From Chrysoperla carnea (lineage: Eukaryota; Arthropoda; Insecta; Neuroptera; Chrysopidae), in contig NC_058340.1 in assembly GCF_905475395.1 (NCBI RefSeq), forward strand, positions 62,846,181 to 62,910,180: a stretch of DNA of 64,000 bases. Reading direction: 5' to 3'. This document shows positions 22,568 through 37,500 of this stretch, in pieces. The notes under the pieces were generated by a model. That model did no database searches. It saw only the letters and a list, made by a program, of their open reading frames with translations, and was not told the DNA's origin. The translations under genes were made by a program, and so were the position numbers. The stretch's first letter is position 1, and each line of letters starts with the position of its first letter.

Positions 22568-25500
22568 ATGGCTCCTGGAGCAAACGTCCCATCATCGAAA
22601 AGTGGAACAGGTACTGTTCCTAAATCAAAAACGCGTAATAATCCAGTTCCCCGTGAAATGGTTGCACCTACACGTCGTGATATGCAAATGAATTCTGCTG
22701 CTTCAATGGATGTAAGTTCATATTTGGCATATTGGCACTTAAATATTTTCATAGATATCTCACGGCATTTGATTCAATCAATTGTTGTAATTGTTTCATA
22801 TTTCCAAGATAGAATTAAAAAATTTTAATCTTAGTTCGTTTAAAAAAAAAAAAATGTCAGGTGTACGGCAAACGTCGAGAGCAATTTTTCGCACCGGAAA
22901 GGATGAAGCGAGGAAATGATTTAGTTACAAAGCGCTCACAAACTATCCCCTACCAAAGTGTAGTAGTGACAAATGATACTTGTTTAAAATTATGCAATCT
23001 GTGGGGAGCCTAATTTGTCCCATGATGGTTGAAATTAGTCTAATAATAATGGACAAATTGAAAGAAAGTAACCGGGCTGAGTTTTGGATCATTAGCAGCA
23101 ATTTATTACGTCAGCGCAACTGGATATCACTATTCGCCGCCTAAAACTGCGACCAGGCACTAAGGCGAATATTACACAATAACGAAGATAGGCAAATACC
23201 TAACAGAAAAGAGGAACTTTTTGTGATTAAATATAATATTTGGTACTTGACTAACTTCGTTGTTGTGGAATTGCGAAAAAATTATACAGTCTAAGATGGA
23301 AATCAATGTCACGCCAACCGATTTCGATGATTCTTTTTTTAGTGACAAATTAGTTAGTGTTCTAAATTCACTAAAAAAAACATAAAAAAAAGGCTTTTAA
23401 CAAAAAGAAAACCGACTTCAAAAGAAAACTTTTCTAAAACAAATTAATATGCGCTAAAAAGTAAAAAAATAACGATAACATAATGTAGTTAAAATTATTA
23501 TTATTTTTGGAGTCGGTGTCAGTCAAGCTAATGTAGCAATCTGTTCCGTCAGAGTTGATTTCTTGGCTGACACCGATTCCAAAAGTAACAATAATTTTAA
23601 CTACATTATGTTATCGTTATTTTTTAATTTCTTAGTGCATATTAATTTGTTTTGGAAAAGTTTTTCTTTTGAAGTCGGTTTTCTTTTTGTTAAAAGCCTT
23701 TTTTTCTTCAAAATTTGACATCTAAATTTTAAACTGATATAATCAATCATCTTTCGATAGACTCAAAACATCCGAATAAATATATCCATCAAATATCAGC
23801 TTGATTCTAATTTATTTGAATCCGCACAATTTTTTTGCAAAACTCATTCGTCCTTAATACTAATTTTGATCTGCTTGTAAAATATTGTTTATGATACAAA
23901 GAAGAGAATAATATAATAATAATACTGTATTTATTATTTATCATTAACGTCAAAAAGTTTTTCCTTTAATTTGCGTTTAATTTTATAACCATGCAATTTT
24001 TCGTCAAAACACAAGTGTTTTAATTTAAGTTTTTGTAGGCGATAACCAAACAGTTCATATAAAAATTTAAAACGGGAGTATTGTACTGTATTCCGCAATG
24101 CGATCAGTAAAAACATATAAAACTCTTAAATCGTGCTTTGAGATTCTTGTGAAAAATCGCAATAAACTTTTTGTAAAGAAATTTATGTTTTTCCAATTGT
24201 GACAATCGATAATTTGTTTCGTTTTTGCATTTTACAAAGCTACAATATAACGTGGTGTGTTTTTAAATCCTTCATTTATGTTATACATGAAGGGTGTACA
24301 AAAGCGCGTTACAAAGACAAATTACAATTCTTTCGAGTGTGTTTATTGAATTTCATGTAAAACTTTCCCGTGTAGAATTTCGGAAAAATAGTAATTTTTT
24401 AAGTTTAATCCTTTTTTGAAAGTCCGTGATAGTAAGTGCTGTATCATAATTATTATATGGCTAACTCAAAAATTGATATCCAAGTTAGCATGAGCAGGGT
24501 ATTTAACCAATTAACAAGATTGTTCACTTGAGTATAGTTAATTCCACTCATTAAGGCTGTTGTCTCCTTACAGTATGATAAAAAAATTTTTGATTTATAT
24601 GCACGGTAAGAGTATAACATGTTTGTAGTCAAACAATGTGTTATTTTTATCTTTACATACTACCCAATTATTGCTCATACAATATAACGTGTACAAAGTA
24701 TGTTGTTTACAATTTTGTTAATATACATATCTCCCTTCAACCACCAATACTCTAACTATAGTCGTTTCTGTTTAGCAATGAAATTGATTAACTTTGCGTT
24801 ATTTATGAGACAATGAGACAATGAATATTCAGTTAGTTTTTTGAAAATATCTAAAGGTTAGTTATTCTCTAGAATTAAAAAACTTGTTAAAAACACAACC
24901 TCTCCTATGCTCTCCATGTTAATGATCCGAACTTTGATTAAATTTATCTCGAGTTAGACGGATCAATCGACTTCAAATTTCTATGATAATTGTATTAAAA
25001 TATCTTTAATAAATTTTTCGACACTATGCCCATAGCGAGACAACAGCCTTAAACACTACCTGTACCCATAAGTTCCAGATTGCTCATCTTTTTTGGTGAA
25101 ATTTGTTGAAGAATCTAATAATGAATGCAGAAATTGGAAAAGAAAATATTTTTCTGAATATTCAAATCAATGCTTAATTAATTTCTGGTTTAGAAAAAGA
25201 GATTTAATAAATAACGAAAATATGAGGATATCTTCATCTTAAATGCGACACACTGTATTAGAAAATTTATATTTATTCGGCGTATAAAAGAAAATTTCTC
25301 TTCATAAACAATAATTTGAAAGTAAATTAATTAAACGTAAAATTTTAGCAAAATTACAATTACTCTTGTACTAAAATTTGGTGATAGAGGATTCCAAATT
25401 ACATTGTCTAAAAATAGAAAAATCTAAAAATAAAATTAAGCATACACTACTTACACGCGTTCACAATGCTCGTTATACATTTTTTTTTTTTACAAGCAAT

Positions 25501-28500
25501 GTATATTTTAAGTTTGTGTGTAATTAATGTAATAATTTAATTTAGAATTACGATTGGCGTATTGAATCTGAAAATAGTGGCGGAAATATTAGTGAAAGAA
25601 GTGGTGGTCCTGCTTCACAATCAAATTCAAATAATTATTCAACATTTTTTGATATTTTTGGCGATTTAGGTAAAGATTATTCAAATTATTGTATGTTTTC
25701 CTTATAAAGTATTTTATATTGATGGGATTCCAATTAAATCATATGCTTCAAGCACGTTTATTTCATATTTTTAAGGTAGTACGACCGTTAAGGCAAGTTT
25801 AGACTTGTGGTTGAAATTATTTGTACCTTATTTTCAACTTTGATGATAAATTTTGTTATAAATTCATGAATGTAGATGAAAAATAATTAAAAAAATTTCG
25901 ATATCTGCCTTGGTTTTCGAAATATCGAAAATTTTAATAAATTAAACAAAATTTTCAATTTTAATTTAATTGAAAATTACTCCAGATATCGAAAAATTTT
26001 ATTCTTTCTTTTCATCTTATATTGTCAAGTTATAACATAATTCACTATCAAAATTGAAAAAATATTTTTAAAAAAATTTGTGTCGCCACTACCGTGCTCA
26101 TACATCCTTAATTAATCCAGCACAACCGGTTTTTTTGTTTTCAATAATTTATTAAGGTTTTAATTTTAATTTAAATAGTTTCGCCAAGAGGAAATCACTC
26201 ACAAAATTTCAAGTATGTATTAATCATTTTACAAAGCACCCTTTCTGTCCCTTGGTCTATCAATGATCCGAATCGAACGGATATTGGACCAATTGCATCT
26301 TCAAGTTCACTTATTTGTCTTTACAATGTTTACTTAATTATCGTTAATGAAATTTTTATGTTAAAACAATTTTGGAATCTAATTGTGATCCCCAATTTTT
26401 GAAATTAATAATAATACGGATATTTATTCAATTAGAAATTAGAAGCGTATATTGGAATGCAATCAATATAAAAACACAATATTTATAACTACATTAATAA
26501 TTTAATTTGAATTTAGATACCACAGCATCTCACGATAATAATAGATTTGTTCCTGTTCGTCCTCAACCGCGTTCATTAGGATTGTCACAACAAGAGGACG
26601 AAGCTTTTCATAATAATTTCCATTCAAATTCTCCTTCAAATATGGCTGGTAAATAAAACAAAATAATGATTTTAATTACTTTCATTTATGATTTGTAATA
26701 AAAAATATTTTAGCTAACACAGCAATTGTAATGCCAACAACACCGGGGACAACATCACGTACACGTGAAACAACCCCATCATATCGTCGATCTGCAGATC
26801 GTTCTTGTGTTGTATTTAATTCAGTGTCGTCACAAAATGATGGACAAAACAATCAAAATGAACCTACAAACATGAGCTCATCATCACAAACAAATAATAC
26901 AGCAAAAAGTAATAATATTGTATCACAAAGTCATGATCGGCAACTGTTGGAACAGAAATTGCATCAAATTCGTGAATATTTAAAAGTTACTTCCAGGTTA
27001 ATGCAATCTGTTGGAGATGAAAATCATGTAAGACAAAGTTAACACATACATATTTATTTTTACACACACATTCGTAGAAATGTGCCTATCTGTACACAAA
27101 TATTTCTTTTTACTTAAGGCTGTCCTATACACAATACGCATTTTAAATATTCATTGGTGGAAAAAAGAGACTATTCTTTATACTATCGATTTGAAATTTA
27201 GATTACGTGTCGAAGCTCCATACAAATAATAGACACAACATCTTTTTTTTCTATGTCATTAAAATTAAAAATTTTAAATTAATTTAGGTTTTGGTAAACA
27301 ATTTATGTTTTTTCAATTGTAATAAAATTATTTTAAATATTAAAAATTTATCGAAATATTCTATTTTAAAAACTAGATGACTACAGTAGAAGATGTTGAT
27401 ATGTTACGTTTAATAAATGATTTAAAAGATTCTGAAGCTAAACTTTTAAGGCAACTTAATAATCTCAATGATGATTTAGAACTTACAGAAAATAACAGTA
27501 ATAATTCGAACAGAGAAGAGGTGATATTTTAATATTATGTGATTTGATATTTGCTTCGAATGTTTGTTAAACCCTTACACTAACTTATTCCTAAGAAATT
27601 AACCCAATATTATGATATCATAATTATTTTTGATTTATTTCCATTATTGATGTCAGAAATATTCTCAAAGTAATCGTTAGCCGTTTCCTATAAAAACATA
27701 ACTTTAAAAGGCCCTAACTAATAAAAATGAATTTTGGACATCAAGTTTACAACGCAAATAAAATATTTCAAGTTTTGTTTCTTTGCTAATACAATATTCT
27801 GAAAATGATTTGAAATATCGCGCTTATAATTTTATAAATGTTTTGTTAGTTTAAGGTATTTCCAGCATGGTATTTGCAATTCCTATGCTAAAACTATGGT
27901 AAAATGACAAGAGATAATTAATGCTTAAGTTCCCAATTTTGAACATTTACGTCAAAATTAATATCTCGAAAATAAAACGACGTAGTTCTATATATTTTTA
28001 TTCTAAAAACATTATATCGTAAAAATAACTGGGAGGACAGTGAGTTTTAAATGCTTTAATCCTCGAAATCGCGAACTTTACATATAATTATTTCGCAACT
28101 TGGAGATTTCACAGCTAACAGTATCCTGAGTCTGTGAAAAAATAAGGCCAAATCTGTTGACAAGTGCTCTGATACTGGAAATACCTTAAGAAGTTTTGTA
28201 ACCGTTATTTAGAGAATTTCTGCATTAGTAATATAAATTTTTTATTTGAATAAGTAGTGTAAGAGGTTGCATAAAATAACAGTGACTGATTTTTGCGTTA
28301 CTAATAAAACTAAACAAAAAATAGGCATATAATGATAATTTCGCAAGAAATACTTCAAAGTTAATGAAACGTTTTGCAAGTATTATTAATGTTGTAATTA
28401 ATCGAATCTCAAATCAAGAAAATCAAAGTTACCCTAGTACATCAGATATCAATAGCTTTTCGGTGGGTATATTTTTTTATTTATATTTTTAAAAATGACA

Positions 28501-31500
28501 TCGAACCGAAAATTGTCTGTGGTTATCTTCCAGAAAGTTATAGAATATCAAATTTTTGTATCCCAAAATTATTTTTCAATCTGAAACTTTAAAATTTTAA
28601 CATTCTAAATAACCTGCTTTTTCTATTTTTTCGATTACAATAATTATTGAGCGGATACAATTAATCTCAATATATAAAGGCTTTAAACTACTTGAAACGT
28701 ATAAGTAGTTTCAAGATTTTTGTACACATTGTAAAGTCTATTTGGTTATACGTATTTATAGTATGTTGAGATTTTCCAATTGAGCTTCCAAACTTTTAGA
28801 GGCTTATAAAGAGTATTACAGATTTTCTAAAAAATGTGTGCCACTGTACATATTACAATAATTTTGACTTGTTGCCTTTAAGTTATTTCTCAGTGTTTGT
28901 TGAATTTTTTAACACTTCTTTATATTGAGAAAAATTCGATGAAAAAAACGCAATAATAAAAAACTCTTGGAAGATTTATTCTGTTGTCTGCATTGTTTGG
29001 TATATATTTCAATGACTAATGTTTTTGATAAAATTGCATGTACTTGATTAAATTTTTTTTAAAGGAAGCGCCTCTTGCCATACCGTAGGTGTCGGTATGA
29101 AATTTTCTGGTTATATGATTTTGCTATGAAATATACAATAAAATTCAACGTTATAATCTTCGTAACTAATAGTTCAGGTGATCTCTTCAGAAACAAACAT
29201 TTTAGACCTGCCGCGCATTCCCAAAAAGTGCTTTAGAAAATGAGCAACCTTCCAATCGCACAAAACCAATTCCAATTGATAATATATGTTGTAAGATACC
29301 TTCCTACAAAATTGACCCAACTTTGGCCATTAAGAACGTATAAAAAAACAACAATGAAACAGAAAATCGCCGAAATGATTGGAAATCGCATTAAAATTTG
29401 TCGTTAGATTTGGCATATAACAGTGGTTTTGTGATATTTCAATCTGAAGGAATAAACTTCAACTAATCCTTTAATTTTTAATTCAAATTCGAAACATTAA
29501 AATTTATTATAAACAAAATGATGTTCCGAATGCTCAAAGTTGTGTCAATTTTGTAGGAAGTTGTTTTACAACATTGGAATTGTTTTACAAAATTGGAATT
29601 GGTTTTTTTCGGTTACCAAGATTTGGAAGGTTTGAGGATGAAATTAGAGGTGCTGCGACGCAGGCCTATTTTGGTATAAGATGTGATGGAAAAGGCTCCC
29701 TTCGGAGCTACCAAAGTAAAAATTGTGCGCACGATGTGTGATTAGTTTCGAACAAATGCTTCGATCAAATGTTGTTGGGAATTTTTATGATAAAATTTTT
29801 TGTTATTTAAAGTTTTACTATGCCCCAGTTTGTTAAGACAAGTTAAGAAAACTGTTTGAGAACTATTAGAGAAGAGAACTACTGCTGAAACTGTGTGCAA
29901 AGTTTGACGGTGTGCAAAGTCTCCTGTAGCTCTGAAGGGGAGGGAGTGTTTCTTGATATATGTTATTTATACCAAATGTAACTTTCGGTGTCCCTATTTC
30001 CTGGGAGATTATTGAACATAATCTGTCGATTCAAATCCGATGGAATTCTTAAGATAATTTTTAATTAAAAACAATTTGCAATTCGCAAAAGAAACCCACC
30101 TGCTTGTATTCGATAGCTTTATGACAATTTTAATGAGCTCGCCATCATTACCTCCTCTCGAATGTGTCATTTAGATTTATATGAGTTCTTCTTAGTGATT
30201 CTTATTTTAAAATAGCACTGCAGATAAAATCAATAAGAATATTCATTTAAGACGCCAGCAACTGAAAGAGATGCTTCCTTTCTTAAGAGAATTTTTGGGT
30301 TGTAATCCTTTTTAAGTATTTTTTATTTTCATAATTAATAAAAAAGGATTAAATAATTAAATGAGTATCATATCTAGTTTCAAGAAATGGGACGAGCATC
30401 GCCATCATTAAGCCAAACAAGTCAATCGTCATACAATACACTAAGCACAAAATTATTGCCACAACAAACAGTTAATCAAAATATGTGTAATGATAGTTCA
30501 AAAGTTGATCGTAAGAATAAGAAACAATTTAAAAATTCATCACAGAAAAGTGGCAATAATCAACAGCAGCAGCAGCAGCAACAACAACAACAGCAAAGTG
30601 ACAATACACAACATTTGAATACACTGTGTGATGAAATGTTGAATTTACAATTCACATCAAACAATCATGAAAATATCGATCAAGATACAATGAAACGTGT
30701 AAGTGAATTAAATGAATGTCAAGCAGATTTAAAATTATTGTTTGAAAGTTTCAAAAATAATACGAATGATGATCATAGAAATGATCATAGTCATGGTGGA
30801 TCAGTTTCAGCTGGAAGCAGTCATGATGCTACACCAACTACCAATGAGGTATTTTTTAATTTTTCTCACTATTCGAGCCTTTTAATTTGCTTATTATTAG
30901 AGCCCTTAAATTTGCTTTAAGTTGGTATTGGGTACTGTATTCAACACCAGACGAAGATACATAAAAAAATATTTGCCAAACAAGAAGAAAACGGAGGGGG
31001 ATACTACAAACTTTGAATGTAGTATTTATTTATATCTATCCTCTATTTCAAGCCCTTACAGCCCTTTTTTATACGTAGTAAAGGCTATCTCTGTACCAAA
31101 TTTGATTTAAATCGGTTAAATAGTTTAGGCGTGATTGCGTAACACACAGGCAGACCGAGTATTTTCGCATTTATAATATTAGTAAGGACTAGTAAGGATT
31201 TAGATTGATTTTAGTAATATTTTTGTATTTGTAGAATGCAGCTGCTCTGGACGTAACCGTAAACCAATTAAAGGAACGTTTACAAAAATTACGCACATTA
31301 AGTGGTGAACAAAATCATTTTGACGTTTATCAACAATTTGAAAATATAAAAGTATTACGAGAACGAATCGCTAAATTACAACAACGAACTGAAGAACGAG
31401 AAGAATTAAATCGTTTGTTAAGTGAACGCGATGAACATTTAACAGCCGATCATCATGCATTACATGAGAAGTTACGTGATTTACATCATAAAAAGGAATT

Positions 31501-34500
31501 TGTTGAAAAACTCGTAAATGATCTACAAAATTTGGCATGCGGACCACCTATACAAGAGACAAGTATTGCTAGTATGCGTTCTCAACTTGCTACATTTCAA
31601 GGTTAGTACATTTTTTATGCAAATTAGTACGCTAATGCAAAAACTATAGATATCACTTTAATGGCGGTTGAAGAGGGTATAGGTCGTTCAAACAAAAATG
31701 GCGCCGAACAATAGAGAGTGATGTATATGCATGTGCCCTCAAATCTGCACTCTCTCTTGTTCGATGCCATTTTGATTTGAACCACCCATATAAACATCTA
31801 TCTTCAAGGTATAAGAAACAAAAAAATCATAGAACATATAATCTATTTTATATCATTCACAACTCTAGTTCGTAAGTCAATTAGTAGAAATTCCCTTTTC
31901 ATCTAATTTAATTATATGTTCTAAGATAATTTTTACATCTTAGACCATTAAGTGCATAGACTGAGCATCGCGTATCTTTCCGAACAGAGAGAGGTGTGCC
32001 AACATCTGAGGTAATTGTTGGGGTCAATTAGGGACATTATCAAAAAAATACATTTATTAAAAGAATTTAGAGTCATTTTCAAAAAAATATACATTGAAAA
32101 TAGGGACATTTATCAAAAAAACATACATTGATTGTCAAACTTTCATATCACAAAATGAACTTTTTCGCTTTTTGATTTAAAAAAATACTCATCACATATC
32201 ACTTTACATATTTTCTTACGAATCTACAATGACAAGTATGACAACAATACTTTGTTTTGATATTTACACACCGCCGCCATGATATATTTGACTCAAGCAA
32301 TTACCTCAGATGTTGACACACTTTAAATCGTTTGACGCTTAGCCCATATACTTAATGTTCTAAGGTTTACACCTTCCTTCTGATTTCATATTTAAATCAG
32401 TAGAGGTCAACTCAGTATTTTGGAGTCGTGAATAATATTCAAATTTGATAATGTTATGTCAAACAGTTCCAAATATATTTTTAAATTGTTCAAAGAGTGA
32501 TCTGTACTTTTCATGCTCTTACTTTTTAGTTTATTTCGTTGCTTAATGACTCTGAATCCTTTGACGTGTTTTTATTTAATAAAAACACGTACATCTGGTT
32601 CATTTTTAAAGGAATCCGATGTTTTTATTTTTGAGTAAAAGATATTTAATCGGAAAATAATTCCGATTACCCTTTTCTGAATGAATCTTAGAAAGAATAC
32701 AATTCTAAGTCGAAAACTTATAAGAAGATTTTATCGGATGCACCATTAAGAAAATAAGTCTTCGTTATCTGCAGTATTTATTATTGAAAATTTCTCGATT
32801 AATTTTATTAAAAATTTTATCGAATGCCATCTTCAAAGGCAAAGCTTAAGAATAATTCATAAATATAGTTTTTTAAATTATATTTTTACCTCATAGCTAT
32901 GCTAGACAACGTCGTGCGAACCGAAAACGAATTAAACTCAAATTCTTCGAATCAACAACAACAACCTTCTGAAACTAGTAATGTTGCCAGTAGTGGTTCG
33001 AATTGTAATGTAACTAAATACGACAGTGATCGTTCACGAAATAGAAATGTTTATCATCCAATTGATTTTCCTATTGAAAATCGTGATTCATTGGACGAAG
33101 AGGTAATCATGCTTCTATTTTTAGTCTTAAAATTTTGTTTATATGATTTTCACAAATATAAATATGTTTGTAGGAAGATTTAGCCCGTGGAGGAGGTCGA
33201 TTTGATAAAAAAATTAATAAAAGTGCTGCACCAACAATTGGTCCATTTCAACGGCAACAAATGATATTAAAAGCTGAACTACAAGCGAAAAAACGAGAAT
33301 TAGAAGAATTAATGCGAAAAGATCAAGGTTATTTGAACTTTTTTTTTTAAATGATAATTTTTCTTTTAAATTTAAAATTATTTTTTAGATTGCACTTCCA
33401 CTATCAATCAAGATGTTTGTAGTGTTGCGTCAATTGACAAATCGTCTGATATATCTCGTTTTGTGGTACAAGAAGATGGTTTTCTGGGACGATCTGCAAT
33501 TGTTAATCAAACTGATTATTCAAGGTATATATTCTTTCCTCCAAATTTAAGAAATCTTAACAACTTCTAACATAAGTAATTAAAAGCCTAAATCATACGC
33601 TGTTAAAATTTAAACACAATTTACCAATCGTAAATTAGTGCCCTCACAGGTAAACTATGATGGTTAACAAAAAATATTTCGAACGAAAGTTGTTTAATTT
33701 TTTATAAGGAACATTTTTTACATTTTAACTTTTGTTGTATATCTTAAGGTTTACAAGATGGATCCTACGGATCCAAAACCCAAAATCGCACAAATTTTTG
33801 TTTTTAACTTCTTCAAGTAAGCTTTAAACAATGCAGCCCAACAGTTTTTATAATGATTCATTGACTAGTCCTTCCGAGATATTATGATTTTTATACCTTA
33901 TGGAGCTCTTTGTATTTCTCAGGACAAGCTCATTCATTTAGATGCTTTGGGGATATAAGATCAAAGGCTTGAATGAAATTGAAAAATTCTCATAAAATTT
34001 CAAATTTGCGCGGGCTACTTCATTTCTCTAAGAATCTGCAGATACAAACTAACTTTTATAATAATTTTCAATTATTGAGTATGTTTTTCACATTTAGTGA
34101 TGAAGACGAGGGAGTTGGTGGAAATAATGAACCAACAAATGTTCGATACCAGATGAACAGTAACAGCAATAACAATCATCAACTAAATAATCATTCTGTA
34201 CTTCCATCTACCTCGTCGATAGTATCAAATCCCGGTGTGCAAACTAATAAAAAGAAACGATCCAAACAATCAGTTGCGTCTCCAATGTTGTCAAATCATG
34301 AAATAACCGACATGTCAGCATGTAGTACACCAGAACCACCATTAACAAATACTATTTGGCGTAAACCATCCCAAGTTGGTAGTATTGGTCATCATCAACA
34401 TTTGAACAACATTAAAAAGTCTCATGGACACCACGAACAGGGTCATAATTTACCAATGAATATTACAAGTCATGATATTGCGAATATGTCCATATGTAGT

Positions 34501-37500
34501 TCCATTGAAAACATGCCACCACCAATGACTCCCATTTGGACGAAACCGGCTTCAACCAATTCATTACATTCGCGTCATGAAGGTGGAAGTGGCATAATTG
34601 CACCAAGTAAAATATCGTCGTCAACTTCACCAAAACAACAAGGTGTATGGAATACACCATGGTTTTATCCAAATATTGCTGTTGGAGGTGGCATTCAACA
34701 GCGTCCAGATGTTATTGTTGGAAGTGGTATGAATACAATATATTCTGATGGTATACCGACTTCTTCGTCGGCATCGAACTGTAGACAAGGATCAGCACAA
34801 CCTCCTCAAGGTTCGCGTGAATGGTGGCAGAAAAAAGCTTTACAGGTAAATTTATGTTATTTTGAATAGCACAATATTAAACATACCAAAATAACAACCA
34901 AAAAGCACCAAAGAATAGTGATTAATCGATGAGTTCTTGTACAAATTGTTTTTTTTCATCATTTCCTATAGTACATCAACGAGTGTAAGATAAGAGTACA
35001 TTTACATAAAGCAATGTGGATAAGAAAGATACTTTTTTACGTTTGCTTGTATGTGTTTTATAGCTATGACTGACCAATGCATGTGGTCTTTGAACAGTAG
35101 GAGTAGAGACCATATGCATTAGTCAGTGCGGTGAATGTAGATTTGAATGAGATAGCGAATGAATTCATTAAACGTTGCGAAATGAGATGCAAAACATTTG
35201 CATTAACATAATGTAATTTAGCAACAATATTTGCGCATTAATTTTGCTATTTTTTACATTAAATTTCTGTTTATATATCATCATCATATGGTTTTATGCT
35301 TTTCCCTACGATTAATAATTACTCTACTCTCTCCGTCGCCTTTATAAAAATTTTTGCTGTCAAAACGTCCCCCCCCCCTATTTTTTGGAACTTGTTGCTC
35401 CTTCTTAGTGTACTGCATCGAGCTAAAAAAACATAAAATCCCAGACATAATTTTTTTTTTCAGTTACAACAACAATTAGAACTGACATCAAATTTATGTC
35501 AATCGATAATTACTGATCAACAAGGAGGTCCATCCTCACAATCACCTGCTTCAAGTACACAAAATGATACAAATATATATCCGCCATCATATGCTCCAAT
35601 ACCAATTATAAATTCATCTGCATCTTCATTTGTACCTGTACGTGCAACAATTAATCAACAACAACCAATAGTTGGTCCAATTAATATGCAACCAATGTTT
35701 AACAACGGTGCTGACATACACAATTTGGTTGCTACAAATCAATTACATTTTCAATCGATGCTTTTAACAACAATTAATCACTGTTATCAAATGTTATGGA
35801 TGCAACAGAAAGAATTATCTATGCTTCGTAGTATGATTGTTACGGTATGTTTTTTTATTTATTTCTCGAATGTGTTTGTATACTTTTTTCACATCAAAAT
35901 GGAAAAATGTACTTATATGATTTTGCACATTTGTGGTCTAGTTAAGTAGTCGTCTTCTTTTTATCTAGGGAAAATATGTCATTGATTTAGTCAAATTCTG
36001 ATTATATATTCCAAAAATACACAAACAATATAAATGTAACATCACAGTGAAGCAATCGAATCTAATACTGGCGTATTAAATTATTTTCTCAAGGTGCAAC
36101 TCTGAAATTAACAAGCATAATAAAATATTTGAGGCGATGCTGAATGTCTTTTAAAGACTCATTATTTTTTACTAGCTGTGAACTACCTGCTTCGCTGAGC
36201 AACTTCACTTTTATATACAATGATTATTGTGTTATAACCTTCACTTCATATACTGTCACTTATTTTTACCCCTTTTAGGGTAAAACTTTCATATTTGTTG
36301 AATGTTGTATTTATTTATATCTAATCAAAAGCCAAAAAATAAGTTTCAAGCTTCCAGCTTTAAACATTATGTTTAAATACAAATTTGCATCCCCTATTTC
36401 AATACCTTACAGCTCTTTTTTCGCAATAATCCGCTTATATCCTTTCTCAGGCTCTAGAATATCTCTGTACCAAATTTCATTTAAATCGGTTCATTAGTTT
36501 AGTCGTGATTGCGTAACATACAGACAAACAGAATTACTTTCGCATTTGTGATATTAATTAGAAATAATATAATAATGCTGTAAACCACAGGCCATTCGAC
36601 TGTACTCGCTTGAAACTTAATAGAGCACAGTTGAGGAGGGTGGTGGGATTCTTGACAGGACAATGTTGATTGACTGTCTGATTATTTCACTTGTAGGGTC
36701 TGTATGGAGGAGACGATAAAGCCTTCATACATGTTATTTGCACCTACAGAAACCTGCAGAGCGTCAGGTTCAAAATGTTTGGGTCCAAAACCTGCCTTAG
36801 AGTCTCTTACTTGGAGACGTCTTGCCTTCGGGTGACAGATTGTTCTCAAGGAGGTCACTGCGAACCCATTGACCTAGATTCTAGGGACTCATTTGCGGTA
36901 CCCCTCTTATGTTTTATTATTATTATTATTAGTAGTGCTGTAACTTTATTGTAAATTCAAGTTGTGTCCGAAAATAAACAAACAACACGTGCGATTTTCA
37001 GCTACTGACGGTCTGTGCCGCTAAGCAGTATAGATGTTTCCAATCAAGCGAATTTCTACAAAATTTCCTTTAGCCGTATATGCCCAGCATGCTTTTTTTA
37101 TAAATAAATTATTTTACTAGAAATTTTAATGATATTTTTTACTAAATACGGTGATACTGGTCGCTTTCGTTAGTAATAGGTTCAAATATCTAATTTAATA
37201 TCGTTAATCAGTTACAGGAAAACAACATGGCATCACGTGAACCATTACTTTTAAATGGTATTAATTCACAAACGCAATTTCAAAATTCAACATCTCGAAT
37301 GAATCAACAAAAACCATACCCCAATAGTTCTGGTTCCACAATAATAGGACCTCATTCTGGAAACAGTGAAAATATATTACCAACATTTACAAACTACAAC
37401 AATCCAACATCACAAAATGCAAATACCTTAAATAATTTTAATCATCAAAATTGTTTGCAACCTCAACAGAATAACATGATTTCTCAACAAAATCTATCAT

